Assembly: GCF_014145335.1 (NCBI RefSeq)
Contig: NZ_JACIVI010000003.1
Location: forward strand, 124,001-188,000
DNA: 64,000 bases
Direction of reading: 5' to 3'
From: Aquariibacter albus
Lineage (GTDB): Bacteria > Pseudomonadota > Gammaproteobacteria > Burkholderiales > Burkholderiaceae_C
Shown: positions 37,403 to 47,244 of the stretch, piece after piece
How the letters are laid out: each line of letters begins with the position of its first letter
How positions within the stretch are numbered: the first letter of the stretch is position 1
Position numbers and translations under genes: made by a program
The notes under the pieces: generated by a model
What the model saw: the letters and a program-made list of their open reading frames with translations, nothing else
Told to the model about the DNA's origin: nothing
Databases searched by the model: none

Positions 37403-39133
37403 TCAGCGGCCGGATGGGGCCGCGGCGTCCGACGCGGCCGCGGCCAGCCGGGCCAGCACGGCGGCCAGATCGGGCTGCAGGCGCTCGGAGCCCAGGGCGT
37501 CCAGCAGGCCGCCGCGCCGCATCAGCGAGGCCGGCTGCGGATGGGCCTCGACCAGCCACAGGGCGATGCCGCGCCGCGTCAGGTCGCGGCCGAGCTGGAG
37601 CAGGACGGCCAGGCCGCTGCTGTCCAGCGCGATCAGGCGCTGCAGGTCCAGCACCAGCACCCGGCAGCCCGGCGGCAGCTGGTCCGGCAGGCCTTCCAGC
37701 TTGCCGCTGGCGCCGAAGAACAGGGCGCCGTAGAGCCGCCGCAGCGCCACGCCCGGTGCGGGTTCGGGCGCGAGCTGCACCTCGAACAGCGCGGCCATGC
37801 GCCAGATGAAGAACACGCAGGCCAGCACCAGGCCGACTTCCACCGCCACCATCAGGTCGAAGACCACCGTCAGCACGAAGGTGCCGAGCAGGATCACCCG
37901 GTAGCTCGGCGCGAACTGCCGCAGCCGCGCGAACTCGTGCCATTCGCCCAGGCGGATCGCCGTCATGAAGGTGATGGCCGCCAGCACCGCCAGCGGCACG
38001 TCCTCGGCCAGCGGTGCGGCCACCAGCACCACGATCAGCAGGGCCAGGGCGTGGACGATGCCGGCGACCGGGGTCGTCGCGCCGGCCCGCACATTCGTCA
38101 TCGTGCGGGCGATGGTGCCGGTGGCCGGCAGGCCGCCGACCAGCGGCACCACCAGATTGGCCACGCCCTGGGCCATCAGCTCCTGGTTGGGGTCGTGGCG
38201 CGGCAGCTCGGTGGCGAGCTGGTCGGCGATGCGCGCGCAGAGCAGGGCCTCCACCGCGCCGAGCAGGGCCAGCGTGAGCGTGGGGATGACCAGGTCGCGC
38301 GCGCCGGCCCAGCTCAGCGCCGGCCAGTGCAGGGCGGGCAGATGGTCGGGGATGCCGCCGAAGCGGCTGCCGATGGTCTCCACCGGCAGGGCCAGACCGG
38401 CTGCGGCCAGGCTGCCGAGCAGCAGCGCGACCATCTGCGCCGGCACCAGGCCCAGGCCGTTGCCGAGCCGGGGCTGGCCGCGCCGGACGAGGGCCACCAC
38501 GCGGGGCCAGCCCAGGATCAGGCCCAGGCAGGCCAGGCCCAGGGCCAGGGTGGTCGGATCGGTGTCGCCCAGGCCGCCGATCAGCCCGCGCAGCTGCGAG
38601 AAGGCGTCGGCCGGCAGGCGGCCCAGCTGCAGGCCCAGCAGATCCTTGAGCTGCGACAGCGCGATCAGCACCGCGATGCCATTGGTGAAGCCGATCACGA
38701 TGCTGATCGGGATGTAGCGCACCAGGCCGCCCAGGCGCAGCAGGCCCATCAGCAGCATCAGCCCGCCGGCCAGCAGGGTGGAGACCAGCAGATTGGCCAG
38801 GCCGTAGCGCTCGACGATGCCGTAGACGATGACGATGAAGGCCCCGGCGGGCCCGCCGACCTGCACGTTCGAGCCGCCCAGGGCCGAGATCAGCAGGCCG
38901 CCGACGATGGCGGTGAACAGCCCCGCTTCCGGGCTGACGCCCGAGGCGATCGCGAAGGCCAGGGCCAGCGGCAGGGCCATCACGCCGACGGTGAGGCCCG
39001 CGCCCAGGTCGCCCAGGGCCTGGCGGCGGGTGTAGCCGGGCAGGGTGTCGAGCAGCCGGGGCCGGAAACGCGCCAGCCGCCGGCGTGGCGGCGGCCGCAG
39101 GGCGGTTTCAGGGGGTGGGGCGTCGGAAGGCAT
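37403..39133 (-). CDS. SulP-family anion transporter with STAS domain
   Basis: A 576-residue protein. The membrane part (about residues 40-430) has 'TVGVMALPLALAFAIASGVSPEAGLFTAIVGG' with the family's alternating core, 'VGGPAGAFIVIVYGIV' and 'GLPATGTIARTMTNVRAGATTPVAGI'. A C-terminal STAS domain follows near residue 470, with 'VLDLQRLIALDSSGLAVLLQL'. SulP proteins carry sulfate, bicarbonate or dicarboxylates; the substrate cannot be read here. It is convergent with the CYTH-CHAD gene, 3 bases apart. Confidence 0.9.
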   Translation of the reverse strand: MPSDAPPPETALRPPPRRRLARFRPRLLDTLPGYTRRQALGDLGAGLTVGVMALPLALAFAIASGVSPEAGLFTAIVGGLLISALGGSNVQVGGPAGAFIVIVYGIVERYGLANLLVSTLLAGGLMLLMGLLRLGGLVRYIPISIVIGFTNGIAVLIALSQLKDLLGLQLGRLPADAFSQLRGLIGGLGDTDPTTLALGLACLGLILGWPRVVALVRRGQPRLGNGLGLVPAQMVALLLGSLAAAGLALPVETIGSRFGGIPDHLPALHWPALSWAGARDLVIPTLTLALLGAVEALLCARIADQLATELPRHDPNQELMAQGVANLVVPLVGGLPATGTIARTMTNVRAGATTPVAGIVHALALLIVVLVAAPLAEDVPLAVLAAITFMTAIRLGEWHEFARLRQFAPSYRVILLGTFVLTVVFDLMVAVEVGLVLACVFFIWRMAALFEVQLAPEPAPGVALRRLYGALFFGASGKLEGLPDQLPPGCRVLVLDLQRLIALDSSGLAVLLQLGRDLTRRGIALWLVEAHPQPASLMRRGGLLDALGSERLQPDLAAVLARLAAAASDAAAPSGR

Positions 39134-39216
39134 GCGGCCGGCAGTCTGGGGTCCGGAGCCGCATGCAAGGCCCGGGCCGCAGCCCGCGCCCGAGGCCGGC
39201 GCCGCGTCAGGCGGAC

Positions 39217-41298
39217 TCAGTGAATGCGCAGGCCCGGCGTGGCGCCGCTGTCGGGCGACAGCAGGTGGATGCCGGGATGGGCCTTCTCGTCCGCATGGCT
39301 GGCGGCCAGCACCATGCCTTCGCTCAGGCCGAATTTCATCTGCCGCGGCGCGAGGTTGGCCACCATCACCGTCAGGCGGCCGACGAGGTCCTCGGGCTTG
39401 TGCGCGCTGGCGATGCCGCTGAAGACATTGCGGGTGCGGCCCTCGCCCACGTCGAGGGTGAGCTGCAGCAGCTTCTTGCTGCCGGCCACGGCCTGCGCGT
39501 CGACGATCTTCGCGATGCGCAGGTCGATCTTGGCGAAGTCCTCGATCGTGATGGTTTCGGCCATCGCCTCGCCGCCGGGGCGGCCGGGATCCGCCACGGC
39601 CGCTGCCGGGGCGGCGGCCGGCTCGGCAGCAGCCGGCGGGGCCTCGAACAGCGCGTCGAGCAGCTTGGGGTCGACGCGCTGCATCAGGTGGCTGTAGCTG
39701 CCGATGCGGTGGCCGGCCAGCGACTGGCCGGCCTGCGCCCACTGCAGCGGCCCGATCTGCAGGAAGGCCTCGACCTGCGCCGCCAGGGCCGGCAGCACCG
39801 GCTTCAGGTAGAGGCTCAGCAGGCGGAAGGCCTCGATGCAGGTCGAGCAGACGGCATGCAGGCGCGCGTCCTGGCCGTCCTGCTTGGCCAGCTCCCAGGG
39901 CTTGTTGGCGTCGACGTAGGCGTTCACGCGGTCGGCCAGCAGCATGACCTCGCGCAGGGCCTTGCCGGTGTCGCGGCCGTCGTAGAGGCGGCCCAACTCG
40001 GGCGCAGCCTCCCGCAGGGCGGCCACCACGGCCGCGCCCTCGGCATCGAGCGTGTCGGCCAGACGGCCGTCGAAGCGCTTGACGAGGAAGCCCGCCGCCC
40101 GGCTCGCGATGTTGATGTACTTGCCGACCAGGTCGCTGTTGACGCGGGCGACGAAGTCCTCGCGGTTGAAGTCCACATCCTCCACCCGGCCGCTGAGCTT
40201 GGCGGCCAGGTAGTAGCGCAGCCATTCGGGGTTCAGGCCGAGCTGGAGGTACTTGAGCGGGTCCAGGCCGGTGCCGCGGCTCTTGCTCATCTTCTCGCCG
40301 TTGTTGACGGTGAGGAAGCCGTGCACATGCACGGCGTCAGGCACCTTGCGGCCGCTGAACTTCAGCATGGCCGGCCAGAACAGGGTGTGGAAGGTGACGA
40401 TGTCCTTGCCGATGAAATGCACCTGCTCCAGCTCGGGCTGGGCGAGGTAGCTTTCCAGGTCGCGGCCCAGGCTCGCCAGATGAGCCTGCAGCGAGGCGAG
40501 GTAGCCCACCGGGGCGTCGAGCCACACGTAGAAATACTTGCCCGGGGCGTCGGGGATCTCGATGCCGAAGTAGGGCGCGTCGCGGCTGATGTCCCAGTCG
40601 CCCAGGCCGACCTGGCCGTCCTCGTCGCGCTTGAACCATTCCTTCACCTTGTTGGCCACCTCGGGCTGCAGGCGGCCGTCCTGCGTCCAGCTTTCGAGGA
40701 AGGCGACGCAGCGCGGATCGGAGAGCTTGAAGAAGAAGTGCTCGCTGCTGCGCAGCACCGGCGTCGCGCCCGACAGGGCCGAGTAGGGCTTCTTCAGCTC
40801 GGTCGGCGCGTAGACCGCGCCGCAGGCCTCGCAGTTGTCGCCGTACTGGTCGGCCGCGCCGCACTTGGGGCACTCCCCCTTGATGAAGCGGTCGGGCAGG
40901 AACATGCCCTTCTCGGGGTCGAAGAACTGCTCGATCGTCCGGGTCTCGATCAGGCCGGTCTCGCGCAGTGCGCGGTAGATGGACTGGGCCAGGGCATGGT
41001 TCTCCGGCGCGTCGGTGCTGTGCCAGTGGTCGAAGGCGATGTGGAAGCCGTCGAGGTAGGGCTTGCGGCCGGCGGCGATGTTGGCCACGAAGGCCTGCGG
41101 CGTCAGGCCGGCCTTCTCGGCGGCGATCATGATCGGCGCGCCGTGGGCGTCGTCGGCGCACACGAAGTGCACTTCGTGGCCCTGCATGCGCTGGAAGCGC
41201 ACCCAGATGTCGGCCTGGATGTACTCCATGATGTGGCCGACGTGGAAATGCCCGTTGGCATAGGGCAGGGCGGTCGTGACGAAGAGCTGGCGGGGCAT
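39217..41298 (-). CDS. metG: Methionyl-tRNA synthetase
   Basis: A 693-residue synthetase. The HIGH-type motif is 'HVGH' near residue 20, a zinc-knuckle insertion has '[21 protein letters not shown]' near residue 145 (four Cys), and 'KMSKSRG' lies near residue 345. The C-terminal tRNA-binding domain is '[17 protein letters not shown]' near residue 590, as in E. coli MetG. ATG at 41298 is chosen from the family start. Confidence 0.97.
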   Translation of the reverse strand: MPRQLFVTTALPYANGHFHVGHIMEYIQADIWVRFQRMQGHEVHFVCADDAHGAPIMIAAEKAGLTPQAFVANIAAGRKPYLDGFHIAFDHWHSTDAPENHALAQSIYRALRETGLIETRTIEQFFDPEKGMFLPDRFIKGECPKCGAADQYGDNCEACGAVYAPTELKKPYSALSGATPVLRSSEHFFFKLSDPRCVAFLESWTQDGRLQPEVANKVKEWFKRDEDGQVGLGDWDISRDAPYFGIEIPDAPGKYFYVWLDAPVGYLASLQAHLASLGRDLESYLAQPELEQVHFIGKDIVTFHTLFWPAMLKFSGRKVPDAVHVHGFLTVNNGEKMSKSRGTGLDPLKYLQLGLNPEWLRYYLAAKLSGRVEDVDFNREDFVARVNSDLVGKYINIASRAAGFLVKRFDGRLADTLDAEGAAVVAALREAAPELGRLYDGRDTGKALREVMLLADRVNAYVDANKPWELAKQDGQDARLHAVCSTCIEAFRLLSLYLKPVLPALAAQVEAFLQIGPLQWAQAGQSLAGHRIGSYSHLMQRVDPKLLDALFEAPPAAAEPAAAPAAAVADPGRPGGEAMAETITIEDFAKIDLRIAKIVDAQAVAGSKKLLQLTLDVGEGRTRNVFSGIASAHKPEDLVGRLTVMVANLAPRQMKFGLSEGMVLAASHADEKAHPGIHLLSPDSGATPGLRIH

Positions 41299-41411
41299 GG
41301 TGTGCGGGCGCTGAGGGGCGCCGGCCGGGGCTGCGGGCAAGCCCGCGAGTTTAGGCGGCGGCGGCTCGCCGCCCGGCCGCCCCGGCCCCTGCCGGGGCGC
41401 AGGCCCCAGGC

Positions 41412-41417
41412 TAGACT
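41412..41417 (+). promoter_or_regulatory. Candidate -10 of mrp
   Basis: TAGACT lies 46 bases before the mrp ATG in the metG-mrp divergent gap. No clear -35 is seen. If used, it may head the long run that ends in fdhD. Confidence 0.35.
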
Positions 41418-41463
41418 CGGCGCCCCTGCTTCGGCACGCCCGTTCCTAGCCTGATTGCCCGCC

Positions 41464-42555
41464 ATGTCGCTCACCGATGCCGCCGTCCTTGCGGCGCTCC
41501 AGACCGTCGCCGACCCGAACACCGGCAAGGATTTCGTCAGCACCCGCGCGGTGAAGAACCTGAAGGTGGATGGCGGCGACATCGCCTTCGACGTGGAGCT
41601 GGGCTACCCGGCCAAGAGCCAGATTCCCGCACTGCGCAAGGCCCTGATCGCCGCGGTGCGCACCCTGCCGGGCGTGGAGAACGTCAGCGTGAACCTGAGC
41701 AGCCGCATCACCGCGCACGCCGTGCAGCGCGGCGTGCAGCTGCTGCCGGGGGTGAAGAACATCGTCGCGGTGGCCTCGGGCAAGGGCGGCGTGGGCAAGA
41801 GCACCACCGCCGTCAACCTGGCCCTGGCCCTGGCTGCCGAAGGCGCCCGCGTCGGTCTGCTGGATGCCGACATCTACGGCCCCAGCCTGCCGATGATGAT
41901 GGGCCTGACGGCGCGGCCCGAATCGGCCGATGGCAAGACCATGGAGCCGCTGGCCAACCACGGCCTGCAGCTCATGTCGATCGGCTTCCTGGTCGAGGCC
42001 GACAACCCCATGGTCTGGCGCGGCCCCATGGCCACCCAGGCCCTGGAGCAGATGCTGCGCCAGACCAACTGGCAGGAGCTGGACTACCTGATCGTCGACA
42101 TGCCGCCCGGCACCGGCGACATCCAGCTCACGCTCAGCCAGCGCGTGCCGGTGACCGGCGCGGTCATCGTGACCACGCCGCAGGACATCGCCCTGCTCGA
42201 CGCCCGCAAGGGCCTGAAGATGTTCGAGAAGGTCGGCGTGCCCATCCTCGGCGTGGTCGAGAACATGGCCGTCTACTGCTGCCCGAATTGCGGCCACACC
42301 GAGGCCATCTTCGGTGCGGACGGCGGCAAGCACATGGCCGCCGAGTACGGCGTGGCCCACCTCGGCAGCCTGCCGCTGAACCGCAGCATCCGCGAGCAGG
42401 CCGATGCCGGCCGGCCGACGCTGATCAGCGAACCCGATGGCGAGATCGCCGCGCTCTACAAGGGTGTGGCCCGCCAGGTGGCGGTGAAGATCGCCGAGAA
42501 GTCCAAGGACTACTCGGCCAAGTTCCCAACCATCTCCGTCAGCAAGGGCACCTGA
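41464..42555 (+). CDS. apbC: Mrp/ApbC Fe-S cluster carrier P-loop ATPase
   Basis: A 363-residue protein. An N-terminal MIP18-like domain covers about residues 1-90. The deviant Walker A GKGGVGKS is at residues 106-113, 'DADIYGPSLPMMMG' follows, and the CPNC motif at residues 273-276 is the bridging Fe-S site. It carries [4Fe-4S] clusters to apo-enzymes. Its stop overlaps the DUF3305 start (TGATG), so it is coupled to the formate dehydrogenase accessory genes, whose products hold many such clusters. Confidence 0.94.
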   Translation: MSLTDAAVLAALQTVADPNTGKDFVSTRAVKNLKVDGGDIAFDVELGYPAKSQIPALRKALIAAVRTLPGVENVSVNLSSRITAHAVQRGVQLLPGVKNIVAVASGKGGVGKSTTAVNLALALAAEGARVGLLDADIYGPSLPMMMGLTARPESADGKTMEPLANHGLQLMSIGFLVEADNPMVWRGPMATQALEQMLRQTNWQELDYLIVDMPPGTGDIQLTLSQRVPVTGAVIVTTPQDIALLDARKGLKMFEKVGVPILGVVENMAVYCCPNCGHTEAIFGADGGKHMAAEYGVAHLGSLPLNRSIREQADAGRPTLISEPDGEIAALYKGVARQVAVKIAEKSKDYSAKFPTISVSKGT

Positions 42556-43052
42556 TGGACGCGCCGGCCGCCCGCGAGCGCCCGGCGATCGAAGTCGCCG
42601 TGGTGATGGCGCGCGAGGCGGCGCCCAACCGCTGGGAGGACTGGCGCTTCCACCTCGTCGAGGTGCTGGCCATGCAGCCGGCCTTCGGCCGCGCGGCCCG
42701 CTGCCTGCACGACGACGGCAAGGTCGCGCGCTTCCTGCACCCGGGCCTGCGCATCGAGCTCTTCCGCGACGAGGCCGAGGGCTATCACCTGAACCTGAGC
42801 AGCGGCGCGCCGGTCGTCTTCGTGATGTGGCGTATCGACGAGGCCGATCCCTCGCGGGCCTGGCCCGAGGCGGTGAGCCTGTCCTACCACGAGGCCGGAC
42901 GCTGGCTGGATGCGCAGGAGCGGGTCGACAACTGCCCGCTGCCCCCCGACTGGCGTGAGTGGCTGCAGGCCTACACCGAGCTGCATCACCAGCCCGAGCC
43001 GCGCAAGCGCCGCCGGCCGCAGTCCTTCCTGCCGCCCGGGGCGCGCGGCTGA
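42555..43052 (+). CDS. DUF3305 protein, FDH-associated
   Basis: A 165-residue soluble protein with 'VAVVMAREAAPNRWEDWRFHLVEVL' near residue 13 and 'LELFRDEAEGYHLNLSSGAPVVFVMWRI' type sequence, the DUF3305 signature. The tail is basic. The function is unknown; the family travels with DUF3306 and respiratory formate dehydrogenases in proteobacteria. It is coupled to apbC upstream and lies 9 bases before the DUF3306 gene. Confidence 0.85.
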   Translation: MDAPAARERPAIEVAVVMAREAAPNRWEDWRFHLVEVLAMQPAFGRAARCLHDDGKVARFLHPGLRIELFRDEAEGYHLNLSSGAPVVFVMWRIDEADPSRAWPEAVSLSYHEAGRWLDAQERVDNCPLPPDWREWLQAYTELHHQPEPRKRRRPQSFLPPGARG

Positions 43053-43061
43053 GCAGACACC

Positions 43062-43787
43062 ATGGGTGCCGACGCCGAGGAGGGCTTCTTCGCGCGCTGG
43101 TCGCGTCGCAAGGGCCTGGCTCTCGGGTCCGCGAGCGCAGCGCCGGCGGAGCCCGCCGCCCGGCCGGCGGCCGGCTTGTCCCCGGCCCCTCCGGCCCCGA
43201 CGGCTGAGCCGGCCCACCCGACAGCGCCGGCCCGCGCCGAGCCGCCCCCTGCGGCCGAACCGCCACCGCCGACGCTGGAGGATGCCGCCCGCCTGCGGCC
43301 CGGCGAAGCCGTCGACCGTTTCGTGCGCGCGGGCGTGGACGAGGCCGTCAAGCGCGCCGCGCTGAAGACGCTGTTCGCCGATCCGCACTTCAACGTGATG
43401 GACGGGCTCGACATCTACATCGACGACTACAGCCAGCCGGACCCCATCCCGCCGGCCATGCTGCGGCAGTTGCAGCAGGGCGAGGCCCTGGGCCTGTTCC
43501 GCGAGGAGCGCGAGGCCGAGGCCCGCGCCGCGGCTGCCCGCAGCGCCGCCGGAGCGCCGCCCGGGCCGGGCGCGCTGCCAGATGCCGGGCCCGGCGCGCC
43601 GCGTGAACGGCCCGACGCGCCGCGTGAACGGCCCGACGCCGACGGTGATGCCGACTCCGACGCCCCGACCGACGCCCCGGCAGGCGAATCCGGCCTGGCC
43701 GCCCCCGGGCCCGACCCGCTGGTCACCGCGCAAGGGCCATGCGAGGCTGCGTCGCCCCCGACGACCCCGCCGCCCGCCTCGCCATGA
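43062..43787 (+). CDS. DUF3306 protein, FDH-associated
   Basis: A 241-residue protein. The DUF3306 part starts 'EEGFFARWSRRK' and continues after a Pro/Ala-rich linker with 'FVRAGVDEAVKRAALKTLFADPHFNVMDGLDIYIDDY' near residue 88. The last 90 residues are low-complexity and acidic/Pro-rich and include a 7-residue repeat. Function unknown; gene order places it in formate dehydrogenase maturation or assembly. The stop overlaps the next gene (ATGA). Confidence 0.83.
   Translation: MGADAEEGFFARWSRRKGLALGSASAAPAEPAARPAAGLSPAPPAPTAEPAHPTAPARAEPPPAAEPPPPTLEDAARLRPGEAVDRFVRAGVDEAVKRAALKTLFADPHFNVMDGLDIYIDDYSQPDPIPPAMLRQLQQGEALGLFREEREAEARAAAARSAAGAPPGPGALPDAGPGAPRERPDAPRERPDADGDADSDAPTDAPAGESGLAAPGPDPLVTAQGPCEAASPPTTPPPASP
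43595..43636 (+). repeat. Two tandem 21-base copies in the DUF3306 gene
   Basis: The unit CGCGCCGCGTGAACGGCCCGA occurs twice exactly in a row, encoding a 7-residue Arg/Pro/Glu/Asp repeat. The copy number may vary between strains by slippage. It lies in a disordered tail. Confidence 0.85.
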
Positions 43788-46051
43788 AGACCCTGGTCTG
43801 TTCCTGCAACGACACCCTGCCGATCGACCCGCCGGCCCTGCGCGAGGCCCTGCGCCTGGCCGCCGGCGAGGACGCGGCCGAGGGCCTGTCGGTCGGCCAC
43901 CGCCTGCTCTGCCGCCGCGAGGCCGGCGCCTTCCAGCAAGCCGCCCAGGGCCAGGACGCGCTGCTGGTCGCCTGCACGCAGGAGGCCCGCCTCTTCAGCG
44001 AGCTGCATGCGCAGACCGAGGGGACGCCGCCGCTGGCCGAGCGGCCGATCCGCTTCCTCAACCTGCGCGAGACGGCCGGCTGGTCGGCCGAGGCGCGCGA
44101 GCGGCCGGCCGCCCTGCCGCCCAAGCTGGCCGCGCTGATCGCCGAGGCCCAGCGGCCCGACCCGCCGCCCGTCGCCCAGGTCAGCTACCGCTCGGCCGGC
44201 CGCTGCCTGGTGATCGGCGCCCCGGCCGACCTGGCCGGCGTGCTGCCCCTGCTGGGCGATGCGCTGGACCTCACGCTTTTCCTGGACGGCCCGGCCGCGC
44301 CGCTGCCGCAGGATCGCCTGGTGCCGGTGCTCGGCGGCCGCATCGAGGCCCTGCAGGGCTGGCTCGGTGCCTTCACCCTGCGCTGGCGCGACGAGGCGCC
44401 GATCGACCTGGACCTCTGCACCCGCTGCAATGCCTGTGTCTCGGCCTGCCCCGAAGGCGCGATCGGCCTGGACTACCGCATCGACCTGGCGCGCTGCGAC
44501 CGCCAGCGTGCCTGCCTGAGCGCCTGCGGCGTCGCTGGCGCGATCGATTTCGAGCGCGAGTCCGCGGCGCGCGAGCAGGGCTTCGACCTGGTGCTGGACC
44601 TCGGCGCCCGGCCCCTGCTGGACCTGCACCAGCCGCCCCAGGGCTACCACCACGTGCCCCTGCGCGCCGCCGACGGCGCGGCCCGGCTGAGCGCCGCCGT
44701 GGTCGCGCTGCGCGGCTCGGTCGGCGTGTTCGACAAGCCGAAGTTCTTCGACTACCGCGTCAAGCTCTGCGCGCACAGCCGCAACGAGCGCGAGGGTTGC
44801 CGGGCCTGCATCGACGTCTGCTCCGCCCAGGCCATCCAGAGCCGCGCGACGGTCGAGGGGCCGGACCGCGGCGGCATCCGGGTCGAGCCCCATCTCTGCG
44901 TGGGCTGCGGTGCCTGCACGACGGTCTGCCCGAGCGGCGCGCTGTCCTACCGCTACCCCGGCCCCGATGAGCTGGGCGGCCGCATGCGCACCTTGATCGG
45001 CGCCTACCTGAAGGCCGGCGGCGAGGCCGCGGCCGGCCGGCCGCTGCTGCTGCTGCACAGCCAGCAGGGCGGTCGGCAGGCGATCGAAGCCCTGGGCCGC
45101 GCGGCCCAGGCCGGGCCGCAAGCCTTCGGCGGCCCGGCCCCGGCACCGCGGCCCGGGGCCATGGCGCGCCGCCGCGGCCTGCCGCTGGCGGTGCTGCCGC
45201 TGGCGCTGTGGCACAGCGCTTCGGTCGGGCTGGAGCTGTGGCTCTCGGCCCTGGCCTGGGGCGCGCGCGGCGTGGTCGTCCTGCTCAGCGGCGAGGAGGC
45301 GCCGGACTACCGCCGGGCCCTGGCCGCCCAGGCCGCGCTGGGCCAGGCCTTGCTGCAGGGCCTGGGCTGGTCCGGCACGCCGCTGCGACTGATCGACCTG
45401 GCCGGCGCCGACCTGCCCGAGGCCGCGCTGGAGGCCGGCCTCCAGGCCGCCCTGGCCGAGGGCTTGCGCCCCGCGCTGGCGCCCGCCGCCTTCGCGGCCG
45501 GCAGCGACAAGCGCGCCCAGCTTGAGCTGGTGCTCGACCATCTGCTGGCCCAGGCGCCGCAGGCCGCCGCGCTGCCGGCGGCGCTGCCCCTGCCCTCGGT
45601 GCCGGGCTCGGCCTCGCCCTGGGGCGCGGTGGCGATCGACACCGGCCGCTGCACGCTCTGCATGGCCTGCGTCGGGGCCTGCCCGGCCTCGGCCCTGGTC
45701 GACAACCCGGAACGGCCCGAGCTGCGCTTCATCGAGAAGAACTGCGTGCAGTGCGGCCTGTGCGTCGGCACCTGCCCCGAGCAGGCCCTGGCCCTGCAGC
45801 CGCGCCTGCTGCTGGCCGAGGCCGGTCGCGCACGCCGCGAGCCGCGCGTGCTGCATGCCCAGGAGCCCTTCCGCTGCGTGCGCTGCAGCAAGCCCTTCGG
45901 CACGCTCAAGGCCATCGAGAACATGGTCGCCAAGCTGGCCGGCCACGCCGCCTTCCAGGGCGCGGCGGCCGAGCGGCTGAAGATGTGCGGCGACTGCCGG
46001 GTGGTCGATCTCTACAGCGACCCGCGCGAAGTCCGCATCACCGACCTCTGA
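43784..46051 (+). CDS. 755-residue multi-[4Fe-4S] cluster protein
   Basis: The protein has many cluster motifs. An N-terminal 'VCSCNDTLPI' precedes a glutamate-synthase-like region. Ferredoxin motifs then follow: 'CTRCNACVSACPEG' near residue 210, 'CVGCGACTTVCPSG' near residue 373, 'CTLCMACVGACPAS' near residue 625 and 'CVQCGLCVGTCPEQ' near residue 655. A Cys-rich 'CAHSRNEREGCRACIDVC' lies near residue 329. The C-terminus has 'FRCVRCSKPFG' and 'CGDC'. No signal peptide or membrane segment is seen, so it is cytoplasmic. It may pass electrons or clusters during FDH assembly; the true role is unknown. Confidence 0.8.
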   Translation: MKTLVCSCNDTLPIDPPALREALRLAAGEDAAEGLSVGHRLLCRREAGAFQQAAQGQDALLVACTQEARLFSELHAQTEGTPPLAERPIRFLNLRETAGWSAEARERPAALPPKLAALIAEAQRPDPPPVAQVSYRSAGRCLVIGAPADLAGVLPLLGDALDLTLFLDGPAAPLPQDRLVPVLGGRIEALQGWLGAFTLRWRDEAPIDLDLCTRCNACVSACPEGAIGLDYRIDLARCDRQRACLSACGVAGAIDFERESAAREQGFDLVLDLGARPLLDLHQPPQGYHHVPLRAADGAARLSAAVVALRGSVGVFDKPKFFDYRVKLCAHSRNEREGCRACIDVCSAQAIQSRATVEGPDRGGIRVEPHLCVGCGACTTVCPSGALSYRYPGPDELGGRMRTLIGAYLKAGGEAAAGRPLLLLHSQQGGRQAIEALGRAAQAGPQAFGGPAPAPRPGAMARRRGLPLAVLPLALWHSASVGLELWLSALAWGARGVVVLLSGEEAPDYRRALAAQAALGQALLQGLGWSGTPLRLIDLAGADLPEAALEAGLQAALAEGLRPALAPAAFAAGSDKRAQLELVLDHLLAQAPQAAALPAALPLPSVPGSASPWGAVAIDTGRCTLCMACVGACPASALVDNPERPELRFIEKNCVQCGLCVGTCPEQALALQPRLLLAEAGRARREPRVLHAQEPFRCVRCSKPFGTLKAIENMVAKLAGHAAFQGAAAERLKMCGDCRVVDLYSDPREVRITDL

Positions 46052-46116
46052 GCCGCCCGGCGCGCGCACCGCGCCGATCCGCCCGCCCCGACGACTGCCT
46101 GCCTGCCGAGCCGCCG

Positions 46117-46752
46117 ATGAACCCTGCCGAGCTGCGCGCCCTGTCCTTCGCCTCCGCCGACCAGGCCGAGGAAATCGCCCGCGCCGAGATCTACGGCCTG
46201 CTGGCCCGGCTCTTCCTGGCGCCGCCGGATGCCGCTCTGCAGGCCGCCTTCGCGGTGGTCGTGACCGAGGCGCCCGAGCCCGGCGCCTTCCTGGAGGCGC
46301 CCTGGCAGGACCTGGTGGCGGCCCTGCGCGCCAGCAGCCCCGAGGCGGCCGCGGCGGAGTACGAGGCGCTTTTCCTGGGGGTTGGCCGGCCGGAGATCTT
46401 TCTGTACGCCAGCCACCATCTCAGCGGCTTCCTCAACGAGAAGCCGCTCGTGCAGCTGCGCAGCGACCTGGCCGCCCTCGGCCTGCAGGGCGACCGCGAG
46501 CGCGGCGAGACCGAGGACCATGTCAGCGCGGTCTTCGAGGTGATGCGCTATCTCATCGCCGGCGACGATGCCGCCGTCTGCAACCTCGAACAGCAGCGGC
46601 GCTTTTTCCGGGCCCATGTGCAGTCCTGGGTCGAGCGCCTGTGCGATGCGCTGCAGGCGCATCCGCAGGCCCGGCTCTATGCCGCGTTGGCGGCCTACAC
46701 CCGGGCTTTCGTGCAGGTCGAGACCCAGGGCTTCGACCTGCTCGAAGCCTGA
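46117..46752 (+). CDS. TorD/DmsD-type chaperone for formate dehydrogenase
   Basis: A 211-residue all-helical protein. 'RAEIYGLLARLFLAPPD' near residue 23 and 'EYEALFLGVGRPEIFLYASHHLSGFLNEKPL' near residue 82 match the TorD family (molybdoenzyme chaperones that bind the Tat signal and help insert the cofactor). 'ETEDHVSAVFEVMRYLI' follows. It lies upstream of a Tat-dependent FDH alpha subunit, its likely client. Confidence 0.87.
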   Translation: MNPAELRALSFASADQAEEIARAEIYGLLARLFLAPPDAALQAAFAVVVTEAPEPGAFLEAPWQDLVAALRASSPEAAAAEYEALFLGVGRPEIFLYASHHLSGFLNEKPLVQLRSDLAALGLQGDRERGETEDHVSAVFEVMRYLIAGDDAAVCNLEQQRRFFRAHVQSWVERLCDALQAHPQARLYAALAAYTRAFVQVETQGFDLLEA

Positions 46753-46938
46753 GCCGGACGTCATCAGCTTTCCTGCATCGGCACCGGCCTCGGTCGCCGC
46801 AGATCTTCATTCCCGAGCGCGGCGCTTTGCGGGCTTTTCCCGGCAGACCGCCAGGGAGGGTGCCGGCCACAATGGTGCACGCTTATGAACAAGGGTGCAT
46901 GGCTCACCGGCCTGCGCGCCCGGCACGAGGAGACTGTC

Positions 46939-47157
46939 ATGTCCGAGGCTGAAGGTTCGAAGGAAGCCCTGTCCCGCCGCCGCCTGTTTGCCGGCGCGGG
47001 CACCGCCGGAGCCATCGCGGCCGTGGCCGCCGTGATGCCGCGCGCGCCGGCCGAAGCCCCTGAGCGGCCGCAGGCCGAGGCGGCGCCGGCCGAGGCCGCG
47101 CCCGGCTACCGCGCCAGCGCGCACGTGCTGCGCTACTACCAGACGGCCCGCGTCTGA
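46939..47157 (+). CDS. Small Tat-targeted protein of the FDH region
   Basis: A 72-residue protein. A twin-arginine motif 'LSRRRLFAGAGTAGAIAAVAAV' near residue 11 is followed by an Ala/Pro/Glu-rich stretch and a final 'SAHVLRYYQTARV'. It fits the 'formate dehydrogenase region TAT target' family. A GAGGAG ribosome site precedes the ATG; an in-frame start at 46885 is less likely. It may anchor or guide the FDH alpha subunit at the periplasmic side. Function unproven. Confidence 0.82.
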   Translation: MSEAEGSKEALSRRRLFAGAGTAGAIAAVAAVMPRAPAEAPERPQAEAAPAEAAPGYRASAHVLRYYQTARV

Positions 47158-47244
47158 GGGCCTGCCGGGCCCACGGGCCCGGCCGTGTCCCCGCGCGCCA
47201 TCCCTTGCACGGCCCGCCGCGGCCGCCGCCCCGAGGAGTTCCCC

